This document shows positions 53,568 to 61,739 of a DNA stretch of 64,000 bases, one piece after another. Origin of the DNA: JAGORM01 sp050255815 (GTDB lineage Bacteria > Patescibacteriota > Microgenomatia > Levybacterales > GWA1-39-11). Position numbers and translations under genes: made by a program. The number at the start of each line of letters is the position of its first letter. Position 1 is the stretch's first letter. The notes beneath the pieces are model-generated. The model ran no database searches. It was not told where the DNA came from and worked only from the letters and a program-made list of their open reading frames with translations. The stretch is from positions 1 through 64,000 of the forward strand of contig JBLMVJ010000035.1 of the NCBI GenBank assembly GCA_050255815.1, written 5' to 3'.

Positions 53568-53894
53568 TTACGAGGAGAGGGCTTCGTCCAGTGCTTTCTT
53601 AAATACGTCTTTTGGCTGGACTCCCACGGTAGTTGCTACCGGCTTTCCCTTCTGGAAAATAATAACCGTGGGGATAGACATGATCCCAAAACTGGAAGGG
53701 GTTTTTACGTTCTCATCTACGTTCATCTTCCCTACCTTTACCTTCCCCTCATACTCTTTCTCCAATTCTTCAATAATAGGAGTGAGCATATGGCAGGGAG
53801 TGCACCACTCTGCCCAAAAATCCACCACAAAAGGAACGTCTGACTTTAAAACGTCTTGCTCAAATGTATCATCAGAAAGTTTTACAACTGACAT
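53568..53894 (-). CDS. trxA: Thioredoxin
   Basis: 108 residues with the active site WCTPC (C31, C34; the usual GP replaced by TP) and the cis-proline in MSIPTVIIF. Reductant for ribonucleotide reductase and other enzymes, reduced by the neighbouring trxB product. A promoter lies about 55 nt upstream. Confidence 0.96.
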   Translation of the reverse strand: MSVVKLSDDTFEQDVLKSDVPFVVDFWAEWCTPCHMLTPIIEELEKEYEGKVKVGKMNVDENVKTPSSFGIMSIPTVIIFQKGKPVATTVGVQPKDVFKKALDEALSS

Positions 53895-53949
53895 ATTTGT
53901 ATACCGGGAATCCTTAAAAGAAGAATGCAGAACTAACGGTACGGAAACC

Positions 53950-53979
53950 AGTATAATCTCCCGACCGGCTTAAAGTCAA
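53950..53979 (-). promoter_or_regulatory. Promoter of trxA-trxB
   Basis: Minus-strand TTGACT (53974-53979), 18 nt, TATACT (53950-53955). It gives a leader of about 50 nt. Confidence 0.65.
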
Positions 53980-54004
53980 GAAAGAGTTTTCACAGCCTCG
54001 GAAT

Positions 54005-54033
54005 TTGAAAATAGACCCCTAAAAGCATATAAT
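54005..54033 (+). promoter_or_regulatory. Promoter of the membrane GT2 gene
   Basis: TTGAAA (54005-54010), 17 nt, TATAAT (54028-54033). The first in-frame ATG (54032) overlaps the -10 box, so translation must start later. Confidence 0.75.
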
Positions 54034-54076
54034 GAGTGTCCCAGAGAGATTATTATTATTAGGGGAGGGTTGCTTT

Positions 54077-55462
54077 ATGAAAGTAAGTTCTGCCCGAGAG
54101 GACATATTTATTGTTTTTTTGTCCTTCTGGAGCACAATTTTATTAACGCGTTATCTAACGTTTGAATTTATTAAGGTGTTCCACCAGTATCCTGTCCTGT
54201 ACCTTTCAGGTGTGCCTATCCATCACTTTTTAGTTGGCCTCATTCTAGTTTCTTTTGTCCTGGTAGTACGCATATTCAGGAATAGTTTTTCCCTGATTAA
54301 TTTGATTCTCTTAGGCATGGGGTTGGGCTTTATTACTGATGAATTCTGGCTCATAACCACCGGGGATTTCACTACAAATAATATCTACTGGGCAGGGGAA
54401 AATCTCACGGCTATCGTTGTTTTGGGCCTCCTCTCTTTTTTGTTTGTGAAGTTTCTGGAAAGGCGGTCCAGTATGAAGCTGGATAAAGGAAACCGTCCGC
54501 TGCATGTAAACCCAAAAAATCCGCTGGTCTCCGTGGTTATCCCCGCTTTAAATGAAGAGAAGTTCCTGGAAAATAACCTATATAGCATCATCCAGCAAAA
54601 ATTTAAGGATTTTGAGCTGATTGTAGTAGACAACAATTCTACTGACAGGACTGCTGAAATAGCCCGGTCTTTTGGTGCAAAAGTCATTTTCAACGCAGTA
54701 AAAGGCGTGGGCGCAGCGCGCCAGGCCGGATTCATGGCGGCAAAAGGCAAAATTATAGCTACCACAGACGCTGACAATATTTTACCCAGGGATTGGTTGG
54801 AAACCATAGTGAAACGGTTTGAAAAAGACCCTGAACTGGTAGCTTTTGGGGGCCTTTTCCGCCTCTACTCCGGACCGCTTTCAGCACGTATTGCCGTAAA
54901 GTACCTTTCCTATCATATGTTCAAGCTGGATAAGCTGTTTGCGCATAACTGGAGTTTAATTGCCCAGAACATGGCGGTGAAGAAAAGCGCATTCCTGAAA
55001 GTAGGTGGCTTTAAGCATGTCCAAATGGGAGAAGACGCGGACCTGGCACAACGGCTGGGCAATATTGGAAAGGTTGAACTGGACCCCAACTTTTTAGTAT
55101 ATGCATCCGGAAGGCGCGTGCGGCACGGCCTGTGGTATGGCATCTGGTCTTATGGCCCCAATGCGTTTAGCCGAATGTTTTTTAAAAAGCATAAATTTGA
55201 CCGCCTACCCACGGTGAGGAAAGAAAAATCTATCATCAACAACTTCTCTTTTATTCCGCTTTTAGCTTCAGTTATTTACCTTATTATCCTGTTTACCTCT
55301 ATGAATGCGTCTTTAAACCATGCAAAACAGGATTTGTTGCATAAAACGTCTATCAGCATCTCTAAGATGAAGCTTAAAAAGATTGCGTCAGAACTGGGCC
55401 CAACCCTCCCCTGGAGTGAACTGATTAAGAAAACTCGCGACCTCCACTTCCTGGAGAATTAG
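54077..55462 (+). CDS. Family 2 glycosyltransferase with N-terminal membrane domain
   Basis: 461 residues from the ATG at 54077, which follows GGGGAGGG with 7 nt. Four membrane helices (about 1-130) precede a GT-A domain: VSVVIPALNEEKFLENNLYS, LIVVDNNSTDRTAEIARS, ATTDADNILPRDWL (the DxD-type metal site) and ...GEDADLAQRLG. A further hydrophobic segment occurs near 390. It builds a glycan or glycolipid at the inner face of the membrane. It stands alone from the glycan cluster at 23-28 kb. Confidence 0.87.
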   Translation: MKVSSAREDIFIVFLSFWSTILLTRYLTFEFIKVFHQYPVLYLSGVPIHHFLVGLILVSFVLVVRIFRNSFSLINLILLGMGLGFITDEFWLITTGDFTTNNIYWAGENLTAIVVLGLLSFLFVKFLERRSSMKLDKGNRPLHVNPKNPLVSVVIPALNEEKFLENNLYSIIQQKFKDFELIVVDNNSTDRTAEIARSFGAKVIFNAVKGVGAARQAGFMAAKGKIIATTDADNILPRDWLETIVKRFEKDPELVAFGGLFRLYSGPLSARIAVKYLSYHMFKLDKLFAHNWSLIAQNMAVKKSAFLKVGGFKHVQMGEDADLAQRLGNIGKVELDPNFLVYASGRRVRHGLWYGIWSYGPNAFSRMFFKKHKFDRLPTVRKEKSIINNFSFIPLLASVIYLIILFTSMNASLNHAKQDLLHKTSISISKMKLKKIASELGPTLPWSELIKKTRDLHFLEN

Positions 55463-55502
55463 GTGCTATTCTCTTCAACTCTGCGAAATCATATAAACAA
55501 CT

Positions 55503-55560
55503 TCCTTAATTTCATCACTTGGAATATAAAACCATGGAGGAATGAATGAGTGAGCGCCCG
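55503..55560. repeat. Dispersed intergenic repeat, copy C
   Basis: Runs from CCTTAATTTCATCACTTGG to GAATGAGTGAGCGCCCG and matches copies A (16302) and B (33423). It is followed at once by a terminator and then by the GGCGCGCAGT element (55609). Confidence 0.8.
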
Positions 55561-55599
55561 AAAAAAATCACAGACCCGCACGTGCGATTGGGTCTGTGA
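55561..55599 (-). terminator. Intrinsic terminator of the gene at 55678 (minus strand)
   Basis: TCACAGACCC (55568-55577) and GGGTCTGTGA (55590-55599) form a 10-bp stem. On the minus strand seven T follow (55561-55567). On the plus strand the T-rich tail is weaker. Confidence 0.75.
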
Positions 55600-55608
55600 C
55601 TTCTTATT

Positions 55609-55647
55609 TTAGGCGCGCAGTTCCGATTTATCGGAACGAGCACCGCA
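55609..55647. repeat. Second copy of the GGCGCGCAGT-hairpin-CGAGCACCGC element
   Basis: TTTTAGGCGCGCAG, then a GTTCCGAT/ATCGGAAC hairpin (55620-55637), then GAGCACCGCAAAG. The copy at 44221-44258 has the same flanks but a different hairpin. The flanks are therefore conserved while the stem varies, as in a structured element. Confidence 0.7.
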
Positions 55648-55677
55648 AAGCTTAATACATTTTGAATATAATCAAAA

Positions 55678-56127
55678 TTAAGCTTTATAATACCGTTTGA
55701 TTTGGAATAATAGGTAAAAACCTACTAAATCAAACACAACTCCGGAGATAGAAATAGCAAGAACAGATGAAACAAGTGTTACTACTTCTGACCAGAACAT
55801 CATGTTCCACCCATTCATCTTGCCGCTTTTAAGTCCGGGGAAGGCTGCAAGCATTAATCCTGAAGAAGCAATTAACAAAACTGCTGCTAATATGCCGCTT
55901 CCGGCTGCTCTTACGCCTCCTACTCCTCCTAAGGCAGCAAGCGGAGAAAGTGTTGCCATGATTCCCAAACCTGCAATTCCTGCAAGCAATCCTAATATTC
56001 CAAAGATTAAAGCAACCCATGGAGCAAGTTTAACTAATACTTCCTGGAAGTTTTTAGGCAGGGAAGGAACTGCGGAATACCACTTCTCTACTGTCTCTAT
56101 GATTGAATCAGTTGATGATTTTGCCAT
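55678..56127 (-). CDS. Small membrane protein with strong Shine-Dalgarno
   Basis: 149 residues from the ATG at 56125-56127, chosen because AAAGGAGGTGA lies just before it; longer in-frame readings lack this. Helices at about 32-60, 75-98 and 120-145. The N-terminus is amphipathic (SSTDSIIETVEKWYSAVPSL). No family is recognised. It has a leader region of about 200 nt (56128-56330) with short hairpins and no gene. Confidence 0.72.
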   Translation of the reverse strand: MAKSSTDSIIETVEKWYSAVPSLPKNFQEVLVKLAPWVALIFGILGLLAGIAGLGIMATLSPLAALGGVGGVRAAGSGILAAVLLIASSGLMLAAFPGLKSGKMNGWNMMFWSEVVTLVSSVLAISISGVVFDLVGFYLLFQIKRYYKA

Positions 56128-56339
56128 ATATACAAAGTCACCTCCTTTAGAAGCTCTTGCTTGTTGAGAAGCAAAAAGCTTAGAGATTCTTAAGCCCCTC
56201 GGAAAACGCTCCGTGAGGCGTGAACGAATAGTTCTGAAAAGCCGAACGGTAAGTTCAGTGGGGCTAAACAGACTATCTATAATTATTGTGTATGAAAATT
56301 TCCTTTGATGCAAGAGGACCAATACTATATGATAGGATG

Positions 56340-57722
56340 CTAGAGCTCCAGACCCATCTGCGGGCTTGTCTTCTTCTTATCTATATGCAATATTCCATCT
56401 TCTGCATTCCATATTGCTACTTTTCCGTATTCTCCGTCAAATCCCGGGATTATTGAAATATTCCTGGACCTTACCTTCTCTACTCCTTCCGCTACGTCAT
56501 TTCCCACCAGTTTTCTTATTTCATCAAGAGAGGTCCTTAAAAGGATTTCATGTTCTGTGCTAAACTTCTGCACTAAAGAGTCAAATACGGCCAAGACCTT
56601 TTGGGATGATGGCATGGAATGTATAGCCTCTGCAATGACCTCCAATAATGGGACCAGATTTACAGATGGAGGCCTGATTGCTTTAACGTCCTGTATCCAT
56701 ACCACCCCATTTCCGTCTTGTTTCAGGGTAAAATTCTGGGAAGGGTTTGAAGCCAGGTCCTCTACCCTATGCATTACTCCTACCGTTAAAGGCCTGCGGC
56801 ATACCGGACATAATTTATCTTTTGGTGTTTCATCAGGTGAATAGGAGACTTTACAATTCCGGTGGCCGGTATAATGGTACTTACCCTCTTCAGGATAGAA
56901 CTCTATGGTATAGCCCAGCTCAAACACCTTTTCTTTTCCCCGTACCAGCCCATTCATGATGTTGCTATACGTAATATCCTCATCTTTAATTCTTGATTCC
57001 TGATTCTTGCTTCTTAACACTGTTGCTTCCCGGCCCATTTTCTCCAAAGAATGCGCATCAGAAAAAGAAACAATAGAGCGGGTGTCCAGTTCTTTAATCC
57101 GCCAATTCATAGATGGATCTGAAGAAAGCCCGGTCTCTATGGCAAAAATGTATTTAGCATACTCTCCAAAACAGTCTGTAATATGGTCATACCCTGATTT
57201 AGACCCATATAAAGAAAACCATGGTGTCCAGACATGGCATGGGATCAAAACTATACGGGGATTAATTTCAAAAAGCATTTCAGCCAGGTTTCTGGAACTG
57301 ATCCCTAAAATTGGCCTACCATCAGAGGACAAGTTTATTCCCCGGCTTACCAGGCCTTTATTAACCTTCTCTGCCGTCTCAAAATCAGGAGACAGGATAA
57401 GGTTATGGATACGGTGGACTTTTCCGTTTTCTGAATAGATAGCTGCCACCTCTACTGAAAGCATAAAATAAGGACCTAAGAAAGGCTGGGGAGGCAATGC
57501 ATTTGCAGGAATAAACCGGTCTTTTAACTTGAATATACCCGGCTGGAATTCCTCAAGCTGGGAAAAGACTTCCTTAAACCAGACAGGATGGGTAAAGTCA
57601 GCCACTGAAAGGATATTAATCCCCTTCTTTCTGCCCCACAAATACATATTGGGGAGGTTCATGCGGGGAGAAACTGCACGTGAGAATCTGGAATGAAGAT
57701 GTAGGTCTAAGACTAGTTCCAT
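56340..57722 (-). CDS. Endonuclease Q family protein (PHP domain plus zinc site)
   Basis: 460 residues from ATG 57720-57722 (MELVLDLHLHSRFSRAVS). The PHP nuclease domain has DLHLHS, SVADFTHP, SVEVAAIY, IPCHVWTPWF, ETGLSSDPSMN and SFSDAHS. The zinc-binding region is RNCKVSYSPDE...LCPVCRRPLTVGV. In archaea and some bacteria EndoQ nicks DNA 5' of deaminated bases and other lesions. Inserted between ATVL and ITYSNIMNG is RSKNQESRIKDE, coded by a repeat also present in leuS (GATTCTTGCTTCTT). The catalytic residues are intact. Confidence 0.87.
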   Translation of the reverse strand: MELVLDLHLHSRFSRAVSPRMNLPNMYLWGRKKGINILSVADFTHPVWFKEVFSQLEEFQPGIFKLKDRFIPANALPPQPFLGPYFMLSVEVAAIYSENGKVHRIHNLILSPDFETAEKVNKGLVSRGINLSSDGRPILGISSRNLAEMLFEINPRIVLIPCHVWTPWFSLYGSKSGYDHITDCFGEYAKYIFAIETGLSSDPSMNWRIKELDTRSIVSFSDAHSLEKMGREATVLRSKNQESRIKDEDITYSNIMNGLVRGKEKVFELGYTIEFYPEEGKYHYTGHRNCKVSYSPDETPKDKLCPVCRRPLTVGVMHRVEDLASNPSQNFTLKQDGNGVVWIQDVKAIRPPSVNLVPLLEVIAEAIHSMPSSQKVLAVFDSLVQKFSTEHEILLRTSLDEIRKLVGNDVAEGVEKVRSRNISIIPGFDGEYGKVAIWNAEDGILHIDKKKTSPQMGLEL

Positions 57723-57766
57723 GCACCTCATTAAAGCATGGAAAATTCTAAGATTCAATCTGCTAT

Positions 57767-57961
57767 TTATGCTGCCGGTTGGAATGAGGGACGGATTTTG
57801 CGCGGTTTTCTTGGTCTTCCCGGCTGGGGAGGAACCTCTCCGGCTGTCGCTTTTAATACCGGCCTATTTACCGGCTGCAACACCCGTTCTATCCCCTGAC
57901 CTTCTCTATGAAAGGGTTCAGGAAGAGGCGCAAAACTTCTGCGTTCAATAGAGTCTGCCAT
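57767..57961 (-). CDS. Possible small Pro/Arg-rich protein upstream of endonuclease Q
   Basis: 64 residues (begins MADSIERRSFAPLPEP, ends RPSFQPAA), rich in Pro and Arg. Upstream on the minus strand TTGCAT and TATTAT are 17 nt apart, the -10 ending 9 nt before the ATG. A competing 53-codon frame on the plus strand (57738-57899) is possible, and the two cannot both be confidently real. I prefer this one because of its promoter. Confidence 0.4.
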   Translation of the reverse strand: MADSIERRSFAPLPEPFHREGQGIERVLQPVNRPVLKATAGEVPPQPGRPRKPRKIRPSFQPAA

Positions 57962-58006
57962 ATGAAAAAGATAATACTGCGAAATTAAAAAGAATGCAAG
58001 CTGAGC

Positions 58007-58035
58007 TTGTAAGGATTTGGGGGGTACTATATAAT
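58007..58035 (+). promoter_or_regulatory. Promoter of the 95-residue protein
   Basis: TTGTAA (58007-58012), 17 nt, TATAAT (58030-58035), ending 7 nt before the ATG at 58043. An ATG at 58034 is inside the -10 box and is rejected. Confidence 0.8.
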
Positions 58036-58042
58036 GGGTTAC

Positions 58043-58330
58043 ATGCAAAAGGTAGGTACTATTTTAGATAAATTTAACCCCGTAGCTGATAAATATATCT
58101 CACGCGAGTTTCAATCTTTTGGTATCTACATGTCAGAAGAATTAAACGATTATAAGCACAAATCCCTCTATATAAAGTTGGCAAAAACTACCAATAGGGC
58201 ACTTTTAGAGAAGGCGCTCTCCTTTGTTAAAGACGCAAAAACCACTACCCCTAATAAAGGCGCCCTGTTTATGTGGAAGCTAAAACAACTCCGGGATGCA
58301 GCTGAGGGGAAAGAAGAGAAAAGCACGTAG
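58043..58330 (+). CDS. Small helical protein, leaderless
   Basis: 95 residues, mostly helical and charged (MQKVGTILDKFNPVADKYIS...LAKTTNRALLEKALSFVKD...GKEEKST). No family is recognised. The start is fixed by the -10 box. An alkyltransferase-domain gene follows 26 bp later, so the two may form an operon, but the spacer holds a CACGTAGCACGTAG repeat. Confidence 0.65.
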   Translation: MQKVGTILDKFNPVADKYISREFQSFGIYMSEELNDYKHKSLYIKLAKTTNRALLEKALSFVKDAKTTTPNKGALFMWKLKQLRDAAEGKEEKST

Positions 58331-58356
58331 CACGTAGTTTCTAGCAAAAAAAGACT

Positions 58357-58650
58357 ATGAATTCTTCTTATGAAAAAGTTTACATGGCAACAAGGCAAAT
58401 CCCAAAAGGGAAAGTTACTACCTATGGAGCCATAGGCAAGAAGCTTAATATGTCTCCCCGGGTAGTAGGACATGCGCTTCACGCCAATCCTTATGAAGGT
58501 GACGTTCCCTGCCACCGGGTGGTAAACCGTGACGGACGAGTAGCGCCTAACTTTGCCTTTGGAGGGAAAGATATCCAAAAAAAACTACTTGAAGCGGAAG
58601 GAGTTATTTTTCAAGACCAACTTCACGTGAAGCCGGAATTCATTATCTGA
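58357..58650 (+). CDS. Alkyltransferase C-terminal-domain protein (MGMT/Ogt-like)
   Basis: 97 residues, only the C-terminal domain of O6-alkylguanine-DNA alkyltransferase. It has the winged-helix DNA-binding region (KVTTYGAIGKKLNMSPRVVGHAL) and the acceptor motif PCHRV with Cys at 52. Because the Cys is present it could repair O6-alkylguanine; Atl-type proteins have Trp at this place. It lacks the N-terminal domain, as in the short family members. It ends directly at the convergent pilin gene. Confidence 0.88.
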   Translation: MNSSYEKVYMATRQIPKGKVTTYGAIGKKLNMSPRVVGHALHANPYEGDVPCHRVVNRDGRVAPNFAFGGKDIQKKLLEAEGVIFQDQLHVKPEFII

Positions 58651-59211
58651 CTACCACGTCTGGCACGCAGCGTCTCCCATACAGACTTTCCATGATATGC
58701 TGTTTCTAGGCCCATACTGGTCAAACATGCTATCCTTTGGATTATTAAGGTACTGGGTTACCTCTACTCCGCAGGCAATAAGCGCATATTGGATTCCGTC
58801 AGACCGGTAAAGAAAAGCTTTCTTTGTCCCGTTCCCGGCAGGAGTAGGACAAGAAGTATCCCCACCGGTAGGGTCTGCCGGCAGCGCTTGTATGTACTTA
58901 GGGGCCAGGTTGGGTATCCATCCCCCTGCTCCACCATTATTACTAAACGTATCCCCTCCGTCAGAGGAATAATAAGCGTCACCTGTTGAAGGATAATTTC
59001 CGTTATCGTTGTAATATTGTTCCAGCGCTCCCTGCAGCTGCTTCAGGATGGTACGCCTCTGGGAATCCCGTGCTTTTGCAAATTGGGTAAGGGGGTTTAG
59101 AACAGAGAGGAGGACTACAGCAAGAACTCCTAAAATTCCTATAACGGTAATCAGCTCAATGAGAGTGAATCCGGCACGAGTTTCTATAAGCTTTGGGGCA
59201 GAAAACCTCAT
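58651..59211 (-). CDS. Type IV pilin/pseudopilin-like protein
   Basis: 186 residues. A class III leader (MRFSAPKLIETRAG) is followed by the pilin signature FTLIELITVIGILGVLAVVLLSV, with Glu at +5, and an alpha/beta globular domain with cysteines (TSCPTP, ACGVE, VCMGDAACQTW). It should be cleaved by a prepilin peptidase and assembled into a pilus or pseudopilus, which fits DNA uptake with the ComEC/ComEA pair. No pilus assembly genes are in this window. Confidence 0.9.
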   Translation of the reverse strand: MRFSAPKLIETRAGFTLIELITVIGILGVLAVVLLSVLNPLTQFAKARDSQRRTILKQLQGALEQYYNDNGNYPSTGDAYYSSDGGDTFSNNGGAGGWIPNLAPKYIQALPADPTGGDTSCPTPAGNGTKKAFLYRSDGIQYALIACGVEVTQYLNNPKDSMFDQYGPRNSISWKVCMGDAACQTW

Positions 59212-59252
59212 ATCTTAAGTTAACCACAGGAAAATTGACTAGTCAATGAAAA

Positions 59253-59325
59253 GGAAATTAATAGATATTAATAGAAATTAAGAAATTGATTGTAATTGCA
59301 CAATTAATTTCCATGAATTTCGCGA
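59253..59325. repeat. Second copy of the 74-nt dispersed repeat (see 40411)
   Basis: Nearly identical to 40411-40484, with complementary ends GGAAATTAAT and ATTAATTTCC. It lies between the pilin and DNA ligase genes. Confidence 0.8.
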
Positions 59326-59352
59326 AGCAAGTTTCTATCAGTTTCTAAGGTG

Positions 59353-61125
59353 TTATTTCTTTTGCGCTTTGAAGATTTCTTCTACTTCTTGCAGGGTGGT
59401 TGCGTCTTCCGGCTTTTTGTCATCCCTAAATTTTTCTAACCTGGGAAACCGCAAAGCATAGCCCGGCACATCTACGTCAAATGCTGACCCTGATTTGGAA
59501 GGCTTCATACTGCGTCCTGCGGTATGCACGGGGGATCGGGTCAACTCATCAGCCTTAATTTCTACCACTATTTCCGGGTTTACCCACACATCCGGCTCCA
59601 GCCATTTATCTACTTCAAACAGTACTGGCTTGTGGCTTGCCTTAATCCTCTCTGCCCTCCTGTGCAGCTCTTTCCATTCTTCATCAGTCAGTCCGGTTCC
59701 CACCTTTGCTATAGTTTCAAATTTATCCTGTTTCTCATTGTAAATCCCTATCAAAAACGCTCCTATCCCAAAAGACGTCCGCTTTCCCCGTCCTGAATAA
59801 TACCCCATGACTACACAGTCCACCGTGTCTTCCAGTTTTGACTGGTATGACCGTTTCAGCTTTATCCAATTCCAGCCCCTGGCGCCCGCCTGATACGTAC
59901 CGTCTAGTTTTTTAGCCAGGATTCCCTCCAACCCCCGGGAAATGGCATCATCAAAAAAGTTTTCTATTTCTTTTGCATCCCCCAGAACCTGCTCTTCTGC
60001 CTGATAGATAGTCTTTCCTTCTTTAATGATTCTAGAAACTGCCTTCCTGCGGTCTTTATATGCTTCAGGGATATAATTTTTTCCATTCAGGTACAGCAGG
60101 TCAAAAACCATCAGCTTCAGGGGAATCTTTTTTGCCATTTCTTCTATGTCATACTTCCGCTTTCTTTGGGCGGTCAGCTGGAACGGAAGATATTCATTTG
60201 TTTCCGGATTGTAGGCAATTGCTTCCCCCTCCAGAATCACTTCATCCGCATCTATTTGGGAGACCAGCCCTTCCTCTACATCCGGGTACATAAAGGTAAC
60301 CTCTTCAAGATTTCGCGTGAATAGCTTTACTCTAAACCCTTTCCCCTTTTCCCTCTTCAGGTGCGCCTGTAGCCTAAATCCGTCAAATTTTGGCTCTATA
60401 GCGCATTCCCCTATCTTATCTACAATTTCCTGCCCTGAAGAAAGACGCTCTGCGCGGGCCATAAGGATGGGGGTAAAAACTGATGGCTTTATATGTGATA
60501 AGCCCTTCAAGCCATCCTCTTTTATAGTTTTTCCTATTATTCCCAAATCAGGCCGGATGTTATATGCCCGCTCAATTTCCGGTCTGGCTTTCTTATCTTT
60601 CCCCAGCATCCAGGATAAAGAATCCAGAACGGTCATATCAGAAAAGCCCAGGCGGAGCTTTGCCACCGGAATCCTGGAAACAAATCTGCGGGATAACGGA
60701 TCTAAATCCTGCAAAAGCTCTGCCATAAGACCTATTTTTTTCTCTACAGAACCCGCTCCTCCACTTTCTGCAACCTGCCTCAACACTTCAAACACCTGGG
60801 AAACCGTACCATCTCTTCCCATTTTTGTTCCCCCCAGGCTTTGGGCTATCTCACCCAAATCCCCAACTTTTTTATATTCTGCTGCAGCTTTTTCATCTGA
60901 AACAGCAAAAGCCTGGGCTATAGCTCTTACCATCATCTTGTCAGCCATCCCAAACTCTAACGGTTCAAAAAGCGGCGCTACCCTTCCCTGCAAAAGATAC
61001 ATTACTTTATCAAAAACGTCCGCCGGCACTTTTTCAAAAAGTTCTGAGAGAATGAGAATCATGTCATTGCGGGAAGCAGTGTTTTCCAGTTTTTCTAAAT
61101 GGATTGATAGCTCTGAGAATTTCAT
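59353..61125 (-). CDS. lig: ATP-dependent DNA ligase (archaeal type)
   Basis: 590 residues, the length and order of archaeal ligases. A helical DNA-binding domain (about 1-220) precedes the nucleotidyltransferase domain with EPKFDGFR (catalytic Lys at about 246), the FTRNLEEVT and EGEAIAYN motifs, and GILAKKLDGTY with KLKRSY, then an OB-fold domain. It seals nicks using ATP. Most bacteria use an NAD+-dependent LigA for this; no ligA is seen here, but the genome beyond the window is unknown. It overlaps the gene before it by 4 bp. Confidence 0.94.
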   Translation of the reverse strand: MKFSELSIHLEKLENTASRNDMILILSELFEKVPADVFDKVMYLLQGRVAPLFEPLEFGMADKMMVRAIAQAFAVSDEKAAAEYKKVGDLGEIAQSLGGTKMGRDGTVSQVFEVLRQVAESGGAGSVEKKIGLMAELLQDLDPLSRRFVSRIPVAKLRLGFSDMTVLDSLSWMLGKDKKARPEIERAYNIRPDLGIIGKTIKEDGLKGLSHIKPSVFTPILMARAERLSSGQEIVDKIGECAIEPKFDGFRLQAHLKREKGKGFRVKLFTRNLEEVTFMYPDVEEGLVSQIDADEVILEGEAIAYNPETNEYLPFQLTAQRKRKYDIEEMAKKIPLKLMVFDLLYLNGKNYIPEAYKDRRKAVSRIIKEGKTIYQAEEQVLGDAKEIENFFDDAISRGLEGILAKKLDGTYQAGARGWNWIKLKRSYQSKLEDTVDCVVMGYYSGRGKRTSFGIGAFLIGIYNEKQDKFETIAKVGTGLTDEEWKELHRRAERIKASHKPVLFEVDKWLEPDVWVNPEIVVEIKADELTRSPVHTAGRSMKPSKSGSAFDVDVPGYALRFPRLEKFRDDKKPEDATTLQEVEEIFKAQKK

Positions 61126-61694
61126 TTTTTAACGGGAGGTTTTACTCTAAATACCATGGTTCCACTTTTTTCTAACCTTAATGGTTCGAGAATTGTTGAC
61201 CATGTGGGAGTTAATTTCCATTTATCTGCACCAATCTCTTCAGGTCTTATTTGTCTACCTTTTATAGAAAAAAATACATTCAGTACTTCCGCACGTGATC
61301 TATTATTTGTGTTTGCTAATATTATCCCTGTTTCTGTACCTTGCATACTTGCAAGTGCTCCTTCAATGCCAAAAATGCCGATTGTGCCTCTCACCTTTTT
61401 TCCAGCCCTAATACCGGTTAATAGTTTTGCTTCTCCTGGGGTTGGGTTTAAAATAAAACCTTTAGAGGTAAGCATCATGTCAGGATCGATATTATAAGCA
61501 TCTTTTACGTCCATAGAATTTCCTTCAAGCTCAGTTGCACCATCTACAATATTTACCTCGCGGTCTTTAATAAGAATCTTTACCCCACTCCCAATAGCGG
61601 CATGCTCGATTGCATTGAGTGCAGTTTCCCTATCTCTCCAATCAAGTTCCTGCAAATGTGCAAAGTCTAATTCTTCTTGTAATACATCTACCAT
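61122..61694 (-). CDS. Protein of unknown function coupled to DNA ligase
   Basis: 190 residues, soluble, no family recognised. Start ATG at 61692-61694; its stop overlaps the ligase start (ATGA), so the two are translated together. A TACAAT box lies 11 nt upstream of its ATG. It could be a ligase partner or a nucleic-acid protein, but that is only from the coupling. Confidence 0.7.
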   Translation of the reverse strand: MVDVLQEELDFAHLQELDWRDRETALNAIEHAAIGSGVKILIKDREVNIVDGATELEGNSMDVKDAYNIDPDMMLTSKGFILNPTPGEAKLLTGIRAGKKVRGTIGIFGIEGALASMQGTETGIILANTNNRSRAEVLNVFFSIKGRQIRPEEIGADKWKLTPTWSTILEPLRLEKSGTMVFRVKPPVKK

Positions 61695-61739
61695 ACTGTG
61701 TTTGTATTGTACACTTTTTTGTGGCTATACACCTCTGGA

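Noticed and set aside
57738..57899. 53-codon plus-strand frame overlapping the 5' side of the endonuclease Q region
   Set aside because: No promoter or ribosome-binding site, and it conflicts with the better supported minus-strand frame at 57767-57961.
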